Below, piece after piece: positions 8,463 through 19,636 of a DNA stretch of 64,000 nucleotides. The notes under the pieces were generated by a model, which was not told the origin of the DNA, did no database searches, and was given only the letters and a program-made list of their open reading frames with translations. The position numbers were made by a program, and so were the translations under genes. This stretch comes from Pirellulales bacterium (lineage in GTDB: Bacteria; Planctomycetota; Planctomycetia; Pirellulales; PALSA-1355). Within the stretch, counting starts at the first letter, position 1. Every line of letters begins with the position of its first letter. The stretch lies in assembly GCA_022844125.1 (NCBI GenBank), contig JALHMI010000009.1, positions 285,111 to 349,110 of the forward strand. The letters are read 5' to 3'.

Positions 8463-11228
8463 TTATTGCCGCGTCCGATGGCGATCCGATGCGGAATCTT
8501 GCTCGGCCGCGGCTTCGATGGTTTCCACGTCGCGCGGGGGTGGGCCATCGGCCAGGAACTCCAGCCGAAACACGGCGCCACCTCCCTCGCGGTTGCGAGC
8601 ACTGATGCGACCACCGTGAGCATCCATGATCGCGCGACAAATCGCCAGTCCCAGCCCCGTTCCACGAGAATCGCTCCGGGCGTCCTCGCCGCGCTGGAAC
8701 CGCTCGAAGATCCGGTTCTCGTCGCCGGGCTTCAGCCCCAGCCCGTGGTCAGCGATCTCCAGCAGCGTTCTGCGGCCCTCCTGCCATCCGCGTATTTCGA
8801 TCAGCGTGTCGGCCGGAGTGTATCGGCAGGCGTTGTCCAACAAGTTGACCAACACCTGTTCGACGAGCGCGGCATCGACCTGGGCCAGCAGGATCTCGGA
8901 GGACAAGTCGATCTCCACGGGTCGACCGGAAAGTGTTCGCCCGAGACGCGCAAGCGCCGAGGCGACGAGTTCCTCAACCGGCTGCCACTCCTTGGCGATG
9001 GTTGGTTTCTCGGGCGACGACAGTTGCGTCATCCGCAGGATATTCTCCACCAGACGCGACAATCGGTCGGACTCTTCGAAAATGGTTACCTGGAGCTCTC
9101 TCCGTGTGGCCTCGCCCATCGCCGTTTCGCCGTGCAGCAGGCCGCTCGAAGCGCCCACAATGGCGGCCAAGGGGGAGCGTAAATCGTGAGAAATCGAGGC
9201 CAGGAGCGTGCTGCGAATCCGCTCGGCCTCCGCCTGGAGGCGAGCATTGTCTGATTCGAGCGTCAGCCGGTCGCGTTCGATTGCCAGCGCCACCTGCGTC
9301 GAGTAGTTTTCCAGAATCTGGCGGAACTCTGGCAGCAGCAACCGATCGGCGTCGGAATGCCGTACGGCCAGCACACCGACGGTGCCTCCTGGCGTTTGCA
9401 GCGGTACATAGAGCGCCTTGGCAGAGGGCAGGGTATCGGTGCCCCGGCCGGCGGTTTGTCCGTGATCGAATACCCATTGAGCGACGGCTACTTCCGCAGG
9501 GTCGGCGGCGAATTTGGCACGGTGGTCCAGAATCGGTTGCAGTTGACCAGCGCGGGGGATGAACACTGCCGCTTCGCCTCCCAGGAATTCTGTAACGGCA
9601 CGCTCGGTCTCCGCTGCGATGAAATCCTCGCCGACGATGCCGGTTAGTTTCCGCCCCAATCGATAGAGGGCCTCGATCCGCCGCTCATTGCGTTGGGCGA
9701 ACTCGGCTTGTCGCTTCACGCGCGCCGTGAGTGTGGCGATGCTCAAGCCTGCGACTAACATTACAGCGAACGTGAGGAAGTACTGCGTATCGTCAACGAC
9801 GACGGTGTAGTACGGCTCGGTGAAGACCACGTCAAACAGTCCTACTGCCACAAGGGATGCGACAATCGACGGACCGCGACCATAGCGAAAGGCCACGAAG
9901 ATCACGCCGAGCAGGTACGTCATCACCAGATTTGCTTCGGTCAGTCCGACACGATCCCAAACGAGGCACACGATCGTACACGCCGCCAGCACAAGTCCCG
10001 TTGCAATCCATTCCCACCAGCGGAATGCCGCCGCTGGCTGCTCCGGCTGGTTCATCTGCGGGACGACCTCGGCGGTACCGTGAATGACGTAGACGTCGAT
10101 GTCGTCGCTCACGCGGATCAGCCGGTCGGCGGGTGACTGCCGCGCCCTGAACCAACCCCGGGCGAGTTCGCTTTTTCCGACGACGATCTTTGTCACGTTG
10201 CGCTCGTGAGCGTAACGAATCGTCTCGGCGACCAGGTCCTCGCCGCTGACGGTGGCGGTTTCGGCGCCCAGCCGCTCGGCCAGGCGAAGGTGGGCCAGCA
10301 GTCGTCCCCGATCTTTGGCGGAGAGTTCGCCCGCTTGCGGCGACTCGACGTTAATTGCCAGCCATTCCGCTCCGAGTGAATCAGCCAGCCGCTTTGCCGC
10401 TCGGACCAGCCGGGCTGACGTTGGACTGGGGCCCACGCACACCAGCAGACGCTCGCGCGTGGCCCAGACATCATGGCGAGCACGACCCAGCCGCGCGGAC
10501 TGGACGTCGGCGTGCACACGTTCGGCGGTGCGGCGAAGAGCCAGCTCGCGCAGCGCCACGAGATTCTCTTTACGAAAGAAATTCTCTAGCGCTCGGGCGG
10601 CCTGCGTTGGGACATAGACTTTGCCCTGCTCGAGCCGCTCCAGCAGGTCCTCGGGCGGCAAATCAATCAGCGTTAACTCTTGCGCTCGATTGAATACCTC
10701 GTCAGGAACGGTTTCGCGTACGATGACGCCGCTGATCTGAGCGACGACGTCGTTGAGCGATTCGACATGCTGTACGTTGCAGGTGGTGTTGACGTTGATG
10801 CCCGCGGCCAGCAGCTCTTCCACGTCTTGCCACCGCTTGACGTGCCGCAGCGAGGGGGCGTTGGTGTGTGCCAACTCGTCGATTAGGATCAGCTCCGGCT
10901 TTCGCGCCAGCGCCGCATCCAGGTCGAACTCCGAGAGCGTGGTGCCTCGATAGCGTACCTCCAGGGGCGGCAGCCGTTCCAGGCCTTCGAGCAGCCTCTC
11001 GGTTTCCGGCCGGCCGTGCGGCTCTACGTAGCCCACGACTACGTTCGTGCCCGCGGCATGTTCGCTGCGTGCGTCCAGCAGCATCGAATAGGTTTTTCCG
11101 ACGCCGGCCGAGTAGCCGAAGAAGACTTTCAGCCGCCCCCGCTTCGCTTTGTCCGGACCGTCCACGTCGCCCTCGCTCTTAATGCGGGCCAGCATTTGCT
11201 CGGGCGTGGGACGATCCGGTTCGCTCAT
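8463..11228 (-). CDS. kdpD: KdpD sensor histidine kinase
   Basis: A 921-residue membrane kinase. The N-terminal KdpD domain has the P-loop-like GYSAGVGKT near residues 38-46 and the VGYVEPHGR and LIDELAHTN motifs. A universal-stress-type domain follows, then four closely spaced transmembrane segments in the middle, a GAF-like region, and a kinase core with H-box SISHDLRSPL (about residue 680), N-box NLLDNACRYTP and G-box GTGLGL. Length and order match KdpD. It senses K+ limitation or turgor and phosphorylates KdpE. The start overlaps the end of kdpC by four bases (ATGA), indicating translational coupling. Confidence 0.95.
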   Translation of the reverse strand: MSEPDRPTPEQMLARIKSEGDVDGPDKAKRGRLKVFFGYSAGVGKTYSMLLDARSEHAAGTNVVVGYVEPHGRPETERLLEGLERLPPLEVRYRGTTLSEFDLDAALARKPELILIDELAHTNAPSLRHVKRWQDVEELLAAGINVNTTCNVQHVESLNDVVAQISGVIVRETVPDEVFNRAQELTLIDLPPEDLLERLEQGKVYVPTQAARALENFFRKENLVALRELALRRTAERVHADVQSARLGRARHDVWATRERLLVCVGPSPTSARLVRAAKRLADSLGAEWLAINVESPQAGELSAKDRGRLLAHLRLAERLGAETATVSGEDLVAETIRYAHERNVTKIVVGKSELARGWFRARQSPADRLIRVSDDIDVYVIHGTAEVVPQMNQPEQPAAAFRWWEWIATGLVLAACTIVCLVWDRVGLTEANLVMTYLLGVIFVAFRYGRGPSIVASLVAVGLFDVVFTEPYYTVVVDDTQYFLTFAVMLVAGLSIATLTARVKRQAEFAQRNERRIEALYRLGRKLTGIVGEDFIAAETERAVTEFLGGEAAVFIPRAGQLQPILDHRAKFAADPAEVAVAQWVFDHGQTAGRGTDTLPSAKALYVPLQTPGGTVGVLAVRHSDADRLLLPEFRQILENYSTQVALAIERDRLTLESDNARLQAEAERIRSTLLASISHDLRSPLAAIVGASSGLLHGETAMGEATRRELQVTIFEESDRLSRLVENILRMTQLSSPEKPTIAKEWQPVEELVASALARLGRTLSGRPVEIDLSSEILLAQVDAALVEQVLVNLLDNACRYTPADTLIEIRGWQEGRRTLLEIADHGLGLKPGDENRIFERFQRGEDARSDSRGTGLGLAICRAIMDAHGGRISARNREGGGAVFRLEFLADGPPPRDVETIEAAAEQDSASDRHRTRQ

Positions 11229-11806
11229 GGGTTGTTATCTGCCGATTGCTGAGTCAGTTGGTCCAACGCCAAGTTTAGCTCCAAGACGTTGACCAACGGC
11301 TCTCCACCTAAGGATACAATCGTCGGCGCATCCGTGTGCCCGCGGACCACCGATTCCACCTGTTGCTGCGAGAGATTGCGCGCGGCCGCTACGCGCGGCA
11401 GTTGTAGGATAGCGGCGGCGAGCGTGATGTGCGGGTCCATGCCGGAGCCAGAAGCCGAAACGAGATCGGCGGGAACCAGCTCGCCGGCACCGGGCGACAA
11501 CCGCTCGATGGATTGCCTGGCTCTCTCGGCGAGCACAGGATTCGTGGGCGACAAGTTGCTGCCTCCGGTGGCGCTTGCATTGTAGTCGACCGCCGAGGGG
11601 CGCGGCCAGAAGTAGCGCGGCTGCGTAAAGCTTTGGGCGAGCAGCCGCGAACCTACCACAGTGCCGGCCGAATCCCGCAGCAAGCTCCCTTGCCGCGACT
11701 GTGGAGCCATCAGCTCAGCGAATCCCAAAATGGCGACGGGATATGCCACTGAGCAGACGAGAATCGTCAAAACGAACAGCCGCATCGAAGTAATCACGTC
11801 TCGCAT
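11225..11806 (-). CDS. kdpC: KdpC subunit of K+-transporting ATPase
   Basis: A 193-residue protein with one N-terminal membrane anchor and the family motifs SRLLAQSF, FWPRPSA, YNASATGGSNLSPTNP and the downstream SGSGMDPHI. KdpC stabilises the KdpFABC complex and helps nucleotide binding by KdpB. It lies between kdpB and kdpD in the same direction. Length is typical. Confidence 0.96.
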   Translation of the reverse strand: MRDVITSMRLFVLTILVCSVAYPVAILGFAELMAPQSRQGSLLRDSAGTVVGSRLLAQSFTQPRYFWPRPSAVDYNASATGGSNLSPTNPVLAERARQSIERLSPGAGELVPADLVSASGSGMDPHITLAAAILQLPRVAAARNLSQQQVESVVRGHTDAPTIVSLGGEPLVNVLELNLALDQLTQQSADNNP

Positions 11807-11841
11807 TTGTCTACACCTTCATTTGTCCTGGGGGCACTTGC

Positions 11842-13926
11842 TCAGGCCAGGCCTACGCCGACCAACACAAGATCGATCAACTTGATGCCGACGAAGGGGA
11901 TGATCAGTCCGCCTAGTCCGTAGATGAGCAGGTTTCGTCGCAACAGGGCGTCGGCACCTACCGCCCGGTAGCGTACGCCGCGAATGGCCACTGGAATCAG
12001 GCAAGGGATGACGACCGCGTTGAAGATCACGGCCGACAGGATAGCGCTATGCGGCGTGGCCAGGTGCATGATGTTCAGTACTTCCAACTGAGGCAGCGCG
12101 ACCATGAAGATCGCTGGGATGATCGCAAAGTACTTGGCAACGTCGTTGGCCACGCTGAACGTTGTCAGTGCCCCGCGGGTCATCAGCATCTGCTTGCCGA
12201 CCGAGACCACGTCAATGAGCTTTGTCGGATTCGAGTCCAGGTCCACCATATTGCCAGCTTCCTTGGCGGCTTGCGTCCCGGTGTTCATCGCCACGGCCAC
12301 GTCGGCTTGGGCCAGGGCTGGAGCATCGTTCGTGCCGTCGCCGGTCATCGCCACCAGGTGGCCTTCCCGCTGATACTGGCGAATCAGCTCCAGCTTGGCT
12401 TCGGGCGTCGCCTCGGCCAGGAAATCATCGACACCGGCCTCCGCGGCAATCGCGGCAGCCGTCTTGGGGTTATCGCCGGTGATCATCACGGTCTTGATTC
12501 CCATGCGGCGCAGCTCGATGAACCGCTCTTTGATCCCTCCCTTGACAATATCCTTGAGATAGATCGTGCCCAGCACGCGGGCATTCTCGGCTACCACCAG
12601 CGGCGTGCCGCCTGCGCGAGCGATTGTATCCACATCGTGGACCACCTGATTTGGAAACTCGCCCCTCTGCTCCTCGACAAATCGGCGGACCACGTCCGCT
12701 GCGCCCTTGCGAATCTGTTGCTCGCCCAGATTCACGCCGCTCATTCGCGTACGGGCCGTGAAATTGACAAACTCAGCCTGCTGCTCCTCAAGCTTCCGTC
12801 CGCGGATGTTGAACTGCTCTTTCGCTAGCACCACGATACTGCGTCCCTCGGGTGTTTCGTCGGCCAGCGAGGCAAGTTGGGCCGCGTCGGCCAGTTGCCG
12901 TTCCTCCACGCCGGGAGCAGGCCTGAACTCCGTGGCTTGGCGATTGCCGAGAGTGATCGTGCCCGTCTTGTCGAGCAGCAGCACATCGACGTCTCCGGCC
13001 GCTTCGACGGCTCGCCCGGACATTGCCATCACATTGGCCTGGCTCAGGCGTGCCATTCCGGCAATGCCGATGGCGGCCAACAGCGCGCCGATCGTCGTGG
13101 GAATCAGGCACACGAGCAGCGCTACCAGCGTCGGCACGTCGATCGTGACATCGAAGTATCGCGCGATCGGATACAGCGTTGTGCAGACCATCAGAAAGAT
13201 CAACGTGAAGCCGGCCAGCACGATCGTCAGCGCGACTTCGTTGGGGGTCTTCTGACGTTCTGCACCCTCGATCATCGCAATCATGCGGTCCAGGAAGCTT
13301 TCGCCAGGCTTGGCGGTGACGCGGATGACCAAGTGATCGGACAGCACGCGTGTTCCGCCCGTGACCGCCGAGCGGTCGCCGCCGCTTTCGCGAATCACCG
13401 GCGCGCTCTCGCCCGTGATCGCCGATTCATCGACCGAGGCGACGCCCTCGATCACTTCGCCGTCGGCAGGAATCGTTTCGCCGGCCGACACACGCACCAG
13501 GTTGCCGTTTGTTAGCTGTGACGCTGGCACGTCTTCGACTTGCAGAGTCGCTTGATCGACAACCCGGTGCGCCGTCACATCCTGACGAGCCTTGCGCAGG
13601 CTTGCCGCTTGAGCTCGCCCCCGCGCTTCGGCGACCGCTTCGGCGAAATTGGCAAACCAGACCGTCAGCCACAGCCAGACTGAGATCGCCAGAAAATATC
13701 CGCTGCCGTCGCTGCCCGTGGCGATCGCCGACACCGTCACCAAGGTGGTCAGAGCCGCCCCGAGTTCCGCGATGAACATCACGGGGTTGCGGGCCATTGA
13801 CCAGGGATCGAACATTCGCACGGCCTGTCCCATGGCGGGCACGAGCATCCTGGCCGTAAACAGCGACCTCTCCTTTCGAAAAGGCTTGCCAGCGGCGGAA
13901 GCGGATGTCGAAACGTCGAGTTGCAT
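11842..13926 (-). CDS. kdpB: KdpB, P-type ATPase subunit of the K+ pump
   Basis: P-type ATPase of about 694 residues that drives K+ import through KdpA. It shows the phosphorylation motif DKTGTITLG, the actuator motif ITGESAP, the hinge [20 protein letters not shown] and the usual KdpB C-terminal helices ([18 protein letters not shown]). I prefer ATG 13926 because AAGGA is correctly spaced upstream; ATG 13935 is in frame but lies too close to that site. It is followed by kdpC 35 bases later and preceded by kdpA. Confidence 0.96.
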   Translation of the reverse strand: MQLDVSTSASAAGKPFRKERSLFTARMLVPAMGQAVRMFDPWSMARNPVMFIAELGAALTTLVTVSAIATGSDGSGYFLAISVWLWLTVWFANFAEAVAEARGRAQAASLRKARQDVTAHRVVDQATLQVEDVPASQLTNGNLVRVSAGETIPADGEVIEGVASVDESAITGESAPVIRESGGDRSAVTGGTRVLSDHLVIRVTAKPGESFLDRMIAMIEGAERQKTPNEVALTIVLAGFTLIFLMVCTTLYPIARYFDVTIDVPTLVALLVCLIPTTIGALLAAIGIAGMARLSQANVMAMSGRAVEAAGDVDVLLLDKTGTITLGNRQATEFRPAPGVEERQLADAAQLASLADETPEGRSIVVLAKEQFNIRGRKLEEQQAEFVNFTARTRMSGVNLGEQQIRKGAADVVRRFVEEQRGEFPNQVVHDVDTIARAGGTPLVVAENARVLGTIYLKDIVKGGIKERFIELRRMGIKTVMITGDNPKTAAAIAAEAGVDDFLAEATPEAKLELIRQYQREGHLVAMTGDGTNDAPALAQADVAVAMNTGTQAAKEAGNMVDLDSNPTKLIDVVSVGKQMLMTRGALTTFSVANDVAKYFAIIPAIFMVALPQLEVLNIMHLATPHSAILSAVIFNAVVIPCLIPVAIRGVRYRAVGADALLRRNLLIYGLGGLIIPFVGIKLIDLVLVGVGLA

Positions 13927-13980
13927 GGGGTTCATTCCTTGAAGGATGCGTGCTTGTCCCGGAGAACGCGTGCGTTGCGC

Positions 13981-15651
13981 TTAACGGATACTGAGTTGTT
14001 CCGCGATCGGACCGAGCATCGCCAGGGGCAGGAAAAGAAGCGCTCCAACGATCAGCACCGCGCCCATCAATACCACGCCAAACAGCAGTGTGTCCGTGCG
14101 AAAGGTGCCGGCCGTCTCCGGGGTGGCTCGCTTAGCTGCCAACGATCCCACGATTGCCAGCGGTGCGATGATAGGAATGAATCGCCCCAGCAACATGATC
14201 AGCCCGGTCGACACGTTCCAGGGAACGGTATTGTCTCCCAGTCCTTCGAAGCCCGAGCCGTTGTTGGCCGCCGCGGAGCTGAACTCATAGATGATTTCGC
14301 TCAGGCCATGGCTGCCTGGATTGTTAAGCGTTTCGGTACCCCAGGGCGTGGCTGCGAAGACCGCCGTGCCGCCCAGAATGAACAGCGGATGAGCGAGCAG
14401 CGCGATGAGCGCTAGCTTCATCTCCTTGGTCTCGACCTTGCGGGTCAGATACTCGGGCGTGCGGCCGACCATCATTCCGGCCAGAAACACCGCGGTGATC
14501 ACAAAGATGAGTAAGTTGATCAGCCCCACGCCCACTCCACCAAAGACGACATTCAGCCACATGCCCGCCATCGGCAACAATCCTGTGAGGGGATTCAGAC
14601 TGTCGTGCATGGCGTTGACGCTGCCGTTGCTGGTCGCCGTCGTGGAGACTGCCCACGTGGCCCCGGCGGTCGGACCGAAGCGAAGCTCCTTGCCTTCCAG
14701 GTTCATCGCTGATGCGACGGGCAGTCCGTCGAATGCCGCCGTCGGTTGCGACTCAAGCAGCGACGCGCACGCTACGAAGCACAGATAGAGCGTCAGCATC
14801 ACGCCAAATAGCACGCCTGCGTGCCTCAACCGATGCGTGATTCGCCCGAACATCCAGACGGTCGCCATGGGGATCAAAAGGATCGCCACGTTCGACAGGA
14901 CATTCGTCCAGAACGTGGGGTTCTCAAAGGGATGCGTGCTGTTGGGACCAAAGAAGCCGCCGCCATTGGTTCCCAGTTGCTTGATCGCCACGAACGCCGC
15001 TACCGGACCCCGCGCGATCGTCTGCGTGGCTCCTTCCAGCGTGGTGGCCACCGCCGCGCCTTCCAGCGTCATCGGCATTCCCAGCAGTACCATCAAGACG
15101 GCCCAGATGGTCGCCAGAGGCAAGAGCACCAGAGTGGTCGCCCGAGTGAGATCCTGGTAGAAGTTTCCGAGTTGAGCGTGCCCGGCCAGGCCACGGCTGA
15201 GCGCGGTCACGGCTGCAATGCCGGTGGCCGCGCTGACGAACTGGAGCCACATCAGGGCGAACAGCTGCGAGAAGTAGCTCAGCGAGACTTCGCCCGAGTA
15301 GTGCTGCAGGTTGGTGTTGCTGGTGAAGCTGGCCGCGGTATTAAATGCCAGGCTCGGTTCGAGTGGGCCCTTATTCTCAGGGTTGAGCGGCAGCCATTGC
15401 TGTGTCGTCAGCACGAGGTAAACGAACACGAACATCAGCAGATTAAAACTCAACATGGACAGGCAGTATCGCTTCCAGTGCTGAGTGTGCTCGGCTTTTG
15501 GTCCGAGCACGCCAACGGCAACCCGTTCGAAGCTGAGGCGACCGGTACCCGGGCCAGCCGGATCCATAGCCCAGCGCATGTAGCGCCCCAGCGGCCAGGC
15601 CAGAGCGATTGAGGTGGCGATGATGAGGGCGGGAATAATCACTTCCAGCAT
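13981..15651 (-). CDS. kdpA: KdpA, K+ channel-like subunit
   Basis: A 556-residue polytopic membrane protein related to Trk/Ktr K+ channels. Selectivity-filter-like segments are visible: NTAASFTSNTN, LGTNGGGFFGPNS and SSAAANNGSGFEG. Length and the N-terminal WPLGRYM segment are typical. It forms the K+ entry path of the high-affinity KdpFABC pump. The start (MLEVIIPALI) lies 16 bases after kdpF. Confidence 0.96.
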   Translation of the reverse strand: MLEVIIPALIIATSIALAWPLGRYMRWAMDPAGPGTGRLSFERVAVGVLGPKAEHTQHWKRYCLSMLSFNLLMFVFVYLVLTTQQWLPLNPENKGPLEPSLAFNTAASFTSNTNLQHYSGEVSLSYFSQLFALMWLQFVSAATGIAAVTALSRGLAGHAQLGNFYQDLTRATTLVLLPLATIWAVLMVLLGMPMTLEGAAVATTLEGATQTIARGPVAAFVAIKQLGTNGGGFFGPNSTHPFENPTFWTNVLSNVAILLIPMATVWMFGRITHRLRHAGVLFGVMLTLYLCFVACASLLESQPTAAFDGLPVASAMNLEGKELRFGPTAGATWAVSTTATSNGSVNAMHDSLNPLTGLLPMAGMWLNVVFGGVGVGLINLLIFVITAVFLAGMMVGRTPEYLTRKVETKEMKLALIALLAHPLFILGGTAVFAATPWGTETLNNPGSHGLSEIIYEFSSAAANNGSGFEGLGDNTVPWNVSTGLIMLLGRFIPIIAPLAIVGSLAAKRATPETAGTFRTDTLLFGVVLMGAVLIVGALLFLPLAMLGPIAEQLSIR

Positions 15652-15667
15652 GGCGGATAGTCCTTGT

Positions 15668-15760
15668 TCAAAAGCGCTCCGGCCGAACCATCACGTAGCA
15701 CAAATAGCAGAACGCGAAGGCAGCGGTCAGGATCACACTGAGATTGACGATTAGCTCCAT
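15668..15760 (-). CDS. kdpF: KdpF, small membrane subunit of the Kdp complex
   Basis: A 30-residue single-span peptide starting MELIVNLSVIL and ending with the family signature YVMVRPERF. KdpF stabilises the Kdp complex in the membrane. ATG 15760 was chosen because it gives the canonical length directly upstream of kdpA. Confidence 0.88.
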   Translation of the reverse strand: MELIVNLSVILTAAFAFCYLCYVMVRPERF

Positions 15761-15771
15761 TACCGGATCCC

Positions 15772-15852
15772 TCAAAGTCTTTCGCAAGCGAAGGTGAAGC
15801 CAGCCAACACAACAAAAGCGCTGATTCCCGCAAGCAACATCACAACCCACAT
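15772..15852 (-). CDS. Tiny membrane peptide upstream of kdpF
   Basis: A 26-residue ORF beginning MWVVMLLAGISAF and ending FTFACERL, with a strong ribosome binding site (GGGAGG, 7 bases before ATG) and a stop 11 bases before kdpF. It is one hydrophobic helix with a short charged tail ending in ERL. Similar tiny ORFs with a hydrophobic helix and an ERL-like ending occur before kdpF in other phyla, as far as I recall. It is a likely real first gene of the operon, perhaps an accessory Kdp subunit or leader peptide. Function inferred from position. Confidence 0.6.
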   Translation of the reverse strand: MWVVMLLAGISAFVVLAGFTFACERL

Positions 15853-16471
15853 TGCAAACCTCCCGAGCGCACTAGGACTGTCTCATCATCTTCGTCCTGA
15901 TCTTATGCAGGTACGCGCTAAAACGGCATTAAATCCAGCCGCCGACCCAGCGGTCGTTCATGACACTCACGATGGCTTGGCGCGAGGCACAATCGGTGGT
16001 GGTGGGGCGATCAGCAGTTTGCAGCCACACTCGTTTCGGATCTTCCGGAACCGAAACGTCGATCTGGTCGGTTTTCGCCCAGTGAGCTGAGGCAGTCCAT
16101 GCCCTGTTGGTCGACGAGGGGCCGGTCATTGATTCCTGAGAGAGTCTCACGCCCGATTGATTGTGCAGGGCTCCTTGGCGTTTCTGGCAACCCAGGGCGG
16201 CGGCATATCGTTTGCTTCGCGTCCGCTTTGGCTGAAACGAGACCACCGCGAATGCGTGCGGACCAAACGTGCCCGAACCGGTCCGCTCCGGTGGGTCCCG
16301 CCCGCCCTCTCAACATTCTGCTGCGGAGAGTTTACCGAGGTACCCAATGCCCTATAGAAGCCGGCCAGACGATGCACGCGAAGAAGGACTGAGGCACTGG
16401 TCCCTCTCGAACTGGAGCGCCGAGACACGCATCTGCGCTGGACGTGACCGGATCCTGCTCCGGGGGCAGCC
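15853..16471. other. Divergent intergenic region between kdp and mrp operons
   Basis: About 620 bases without a convincing gene. It must hold the promoters of two divergent operons (kdp leftward, mrp rightward). Short frames exist on both strands but have no start context or recognisable protein features. I could not identify a riboswitch or operator with confidence. Confidence 0.6.
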
Positions 16472-18877
16472 ATGGCCGTAGGGATGCTGACGGCAATCCT
16501 CTCTGGATTTGTTCTGGCGATCCTCGCCCCTGGACTCAATCGCATGGTGCGCGGCGGCGCTGGGTGGCTGCTCGCATTGCTGCCTTTAGGATTGGCAATC
16601 TCCTTTGCCAGCCACGCGCCGCTCATCGCATCGGGTAACGTCTTTTCCGAAAGCAACCCGTGGGTGCCGGCGCTGGGAGTCGATCTCTCGTTCCGCCTGG
16701 ACGGATTGAGCATGCTGTTGTCACTACTCATTACTGGAGTGGGCGCCCTGATACTCGTCTATGCCGGCGGCTATCTGGCCGGTCACCCGCAGTTGGGCCG
16801 ACTGTATGCATTTCTTCTGATGTTTATGGGGTCGATGCTGGGGCTCGTCCTCGCTGACAACATCCTGCTACTATTTGTGTTTTGGGAGCTGACGAGCATC
16901 AGCTCGTACCTCCTCATTGGCTTCGACCATGAGCGCGCCGCAGCTCGCTCGGCCGCCTTGCAAGCACTGCTCGTGACGGCCGGGGGAGGCCTCGCGCTCA
17001 TGGCGGGCTTGCTACTGCTTGGCCAGGCGGGCGGAAGCCTGGAACTATCCACGCTCCTACTTCAAGCAGACTACCTTCATTCGCATCCGCTCTATCTGCC
17101 TAGCCTGGTGCTGATCCTGATCGGGGCATTTACAAAGTCGGCGCAGTTCCCATTTCACTTCTGGCTTCCGAGCGCGATGGAAGCGCCGACGCCGGTCAGC
17201 GCGTATCTGCATTCGGCGACGATGGTCAAGGCAGGCATTTACCTGCTCGCGCGGCTTAGCCCGGCGCTCGGCGGCACAGACGCTTGGTTCTTGAGCGTGA
17301 CCACGGTCGGAGGAGTCACTATGTTGTTGGGCGCCTGGCTGGCGCTTACGCAGTCGGACCTGAAGCGGATCTTGGCTTACTCGACGGTCAGCGCGCTGGG
17401 GACGCTAACGCTCCTGCTCGGGCTGGGGGGAACCCTGGCAGTCCAGGCGGCGATGGCATTTTTAGTCGGGCACGCTCTATACAAGGGCGCTTTGTTCCTC
17501 GTCGCTGGCACGCTCGACCACCAGACTGGCAGCCGCGACGTTGACCGGCTCAGCGGATTGTTCCGGGCCATGCCGATAACGGCGCTGGCGGCGGGAATTG
17601 CCGCGCTCTCGATGGCCGGCATTGCGCCACTGTTTGGTTTTCTCAGCAAGGAACTCTCTTACGAGGCCGCGCTTCGCGCCCCCGCGGCCGCCTGGATAAC
17701 GGCGGCGGCCGTCACGGCGAACATTCTTCTCGCGGCCGCCGCGTTTATCGTCGGCATACGGCCCTTCGTGGGCAAAGCCGTTCCGACTCCCAAGCCCGCA
17801 CGCGAGGCACCGCCCAGCTTGTGGTTGGGGAGTGTCGTGCTGGCCAGCTTGGGCGCGGTGATGGGCCTCTGGCCGGCGTTGGGAACGGACGGGCTGCTGT
17901 CCGCGGCCGGGACGGCCGTTCTGGGCGAGACGGTAAGCATCCACCTGAGCTTGTGGCACGGGCTGACGCTGGCGCTCGCCTTGAGCGCAGTCACGCTCAT
18001 CGGCGGAGTAATCGTTTACGTCAGTCGCGGGTTGCTGCGAAGATTGGCATCGCGCTGGGAAAGCCTCGGGCAATTTGGGCCTGCCCGTTGGTACGAGTTA
18101 GTTCTGCTGGGATTGAATGGGCTGGCGGGCGGCCAGACGCGACTGCTGCAGAGCGGCTATCTGCGCTATTACCTCATGATCGTTCTCGTTGCCACCGTAG
18201 GGCTCGCGGGCGCGACACTCGCTACGCGCGGTCATTTGGTGAAGCCGACGGATTGGTCGGGTTTACATTTCTACGACGTGGGACTCGTCGTGTTGATCCT
18301 GATGGCGACCATGGGCACGGTTCTCGCCCGGACCCGACTGGCCGCCATCGCGGCCCTGGGTGTGGTTGGTTACAGCGTAGCGCTGGTCTTTGTTCTGTTC
18401 GGCGCACCGGACGTGGCGATGACGCAATTCTTGATTGAAACGTTGACCGTCATCCTGTTTGTGTTGGTGTTCTACCACCTGCCAGAGACCCCGGCTTTGT
18501 CGAGCTCGCTGGCGCGGGGCCGGGACGCCGTGATCGCGGCCACGGTCGGAGTGTTAATGACTGCCTTTGTGCTGATCGCCACAGTCGTTCAGTACCAGCC
18601 GCCGATCTCGGAATACTTTGCCGAGCACGGCCTCCCCGACGCCCATGGCCGCAACCTAGTCAACGTGATCCTGGTCGACTTCCGCGGACTGGACACGCTG
18701 GGGGAGATCACCGTCCTGGCGGCGGCTGGGATTGGGGTGTACGCACTTCTAAAGCTGCGCGTTGGCAAGCAACGGGGCACGGCATCGGCGGCCCGCCGAT
18801 CGGAGTTGGCTGGTGGCGTCGATGACGCGAGCCTCCCCATCGCCAACCCAATGCGGAAGGAAGGAGATGTCCCTTGA
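16472..18877 (+). CDS. mrpA: MrpA, large subunit of the multisubunit Na+/H+ antiporter
   Basis: An 801-residue polytopic protein with a complex-I NuoL-like proton channel core (residues about 60-500: [49 protein letters not shown], split to stay readable as the conserved Lys/His helix block) and a C-terminal MrpA-specific extension (DUF4040/MbhE-like; [19 protein letters not shown]). It carries out H+-coupled Na+ export with the other Mrp subunits. The start ATG 16472 gives MAVGML. Its stop overlaps the TTG start of mrpB. Confidence 0.93.
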   Translation: MAVGMLTAILSGFVLAILAPGLNRMVRGGAGWLLALLPLGLAISFASHAPLIASGNVFSESNPWVPALGVDLSFRLDGLSMLLSLLITGVGALILVYAGGYLAGHPQLGRLYAFLLMFMGSMLGLVLADNILLLFVFWELTSISSYLLIGFDHERAAARSAALQALLVTAGGGLALMAGLLLLGQAGGSLELSTLLLQADYLHSHPLYLPSLVLILIGAFTKSAQFPFHFWLPSAMEAPTPVSAYLHSATMVKAGIYLLARLSPALGGTDAWFLSVTTVGGVTMLLGAWLALTQSDLKRILAYSTVSALGTLTLLLGLGGTLAVQAAMAFLVGHALYKGALFLVAGTLDHQTGSRDVDRLSGLFRAMPITALAAGIAALSMAGIAPLFGFLSKELSYEAALRAPAAAWITAAAVTANILLAAAAFIVGIRPFVGKAVPTPKPAREAPPSLWLGSVVLASLGAVMGLWPALGTDGLLSAAGTAVLGETVSIHLSLWHGLTLALALSAVTLIGGVIVYVSRGLLRRLASRWESLGQFGPARWYELVLLGLNGLAGGQTRLLQSGYLRYYLMIVLVATVGLAGATLATRGHLVKPTDWSGLHFYDVGLVVLILMATMGTVLARTRLAAIAALGVVGYSVALVFVLFGAPDVAMTQFLIETLTVILFVLVFYHLPETPALSSSLARGRDAVIAATVGVLMTAFVLIATVVQYQPPISEYFAEHGLPDAHGRNLVNVILVDFRGLDTLGEITVLAAAGIGVYALLKLRVGKQRGTASAARRSELAGGVDDASLPIANPMRKEGDVP

Positions 18878-19287
18878 ATTCTCTTATCCTAAAAGTGGCG
18901 ACGCGCTTCATGCTGCCACTGCTACTCCTCTTCTCGATCTTTCTGTTGCTGCGCGGCCACAATCAGCCGGGCGGTGGTTTCAGCGGAGGTCTGGTTGGCG
19001 CTTCTGCCTTCGTTCTGTACAGCTTCGCCTTTGGCGCACCGGAGACCCGGCAAGCGCTGGGCGTGGATCCAAGGGGCTTGATTGGCGCGGGCCTGCTCGT
19101 GGCCCTTGGCAGCGGCTTGCTCGCGTTCTTCGTGGGCCAGCCGTTTATGACCGGAGTGTGGGGCCAACTGGACGTACCCGGCCTTGGCGAGCTTCACTTG
19201 GGCACGCCACTGGTGTTTGACGCCGGCGTCTACCTGGTCGTCATCGGGGTCACGCTCTCGATCATCTTACCACTGGTAGAGGAGTGA
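18874..19287 (+). CDS. mrpB: MrpB, Na+/H+ antiporter subunit
   Basis: A 137-residue membrane protein with the MnhB motif [15 protein letters not shown] near residues 27-41 and four hydrophobic helices. The start is a TTG at 18874 that overlaps the mrpA stop, with AAGGAG just upstream; this gives [13 protein letters not shown]. It is part of the seven-subunit Mrp complex. Confidence 0.93.
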   Translation: MNSLILKVATRFMLPLLLLFSIFLLLRGHNQPGGGFSGGLVGASAFVLYSFAFGAPETRQALGVDPRGLIGAGLLVALGSGLLAFFVGQPFMTGVWGQLDVPGLGELHLGTPLVFDAGVYLVVIGVTLSIILPLVEE

Positions 19288-19288
19288 T

Positions 19289-19636
19289 ATGGCAACGCTC
19301 TTGGCGATTCTCATCGGCGTTCTATACGCGGCCGGCGTCTACCTGATGCTGCGGCGCAGCCTGTTTAAGCTGATCCTCGGGTTGGTGCTGTTGGCGCACG
19401 GGGCGAACCTGCTGATCTTCACGGCTGGGGGGCTTACCCGCGCCCAGCCGCCGATCATTCCGCCGGACGCCACGGCGCTGCCCGTTTCGTCAGCGGATCC
19501 GCTGACCCAGGCCTTGATCCTGACGGCCATTGTGATTGGCTTTAGCGTCCTGGCGTTTGCGTTGGTGCTGTTCCACCGCGTCTATCAGACTAGCGGTAGC
19601 GACGACCCGGATGAGCTCAAGGTGGGCGACCGATGA
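19289..19636 (+). CDS. mrpC: MrpC, Na+/H+ antiporter subunit (NuoK-like)
   Basis: A 115-residue NuoK-like protein with three membrane helices and the motifs [20 protein letters not shown] and [16 protein letters not shown], the last being the conserved core of MrpC/MnhC. It starts one base after the mrpB stop and overlaps mrpD by four bases. Confidence 0.94.
   Translation: MATLLAILIGVLYAAGVYLMLRRSLFKLILGLVLLAHGANLLIFTAGGLTRAQPPIIPPDATALPVSSADPLTQALILTAIVIGFSVLAFALVLFHRVYQTSGSDDPDELKVGDR

Noticed and set aside
11842..13515. Plus-strand frames across kdpB
   Set aside because: They are shadows of kdpB, which has all P-type ATPase motifs on the other strand.
15853..16471. Possible c-di-AMP riboswitch in the kdp leader
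   Set aside because: Such riboswitches precede K+ transport genes in some bacteria, but I could not find the conserved core here.
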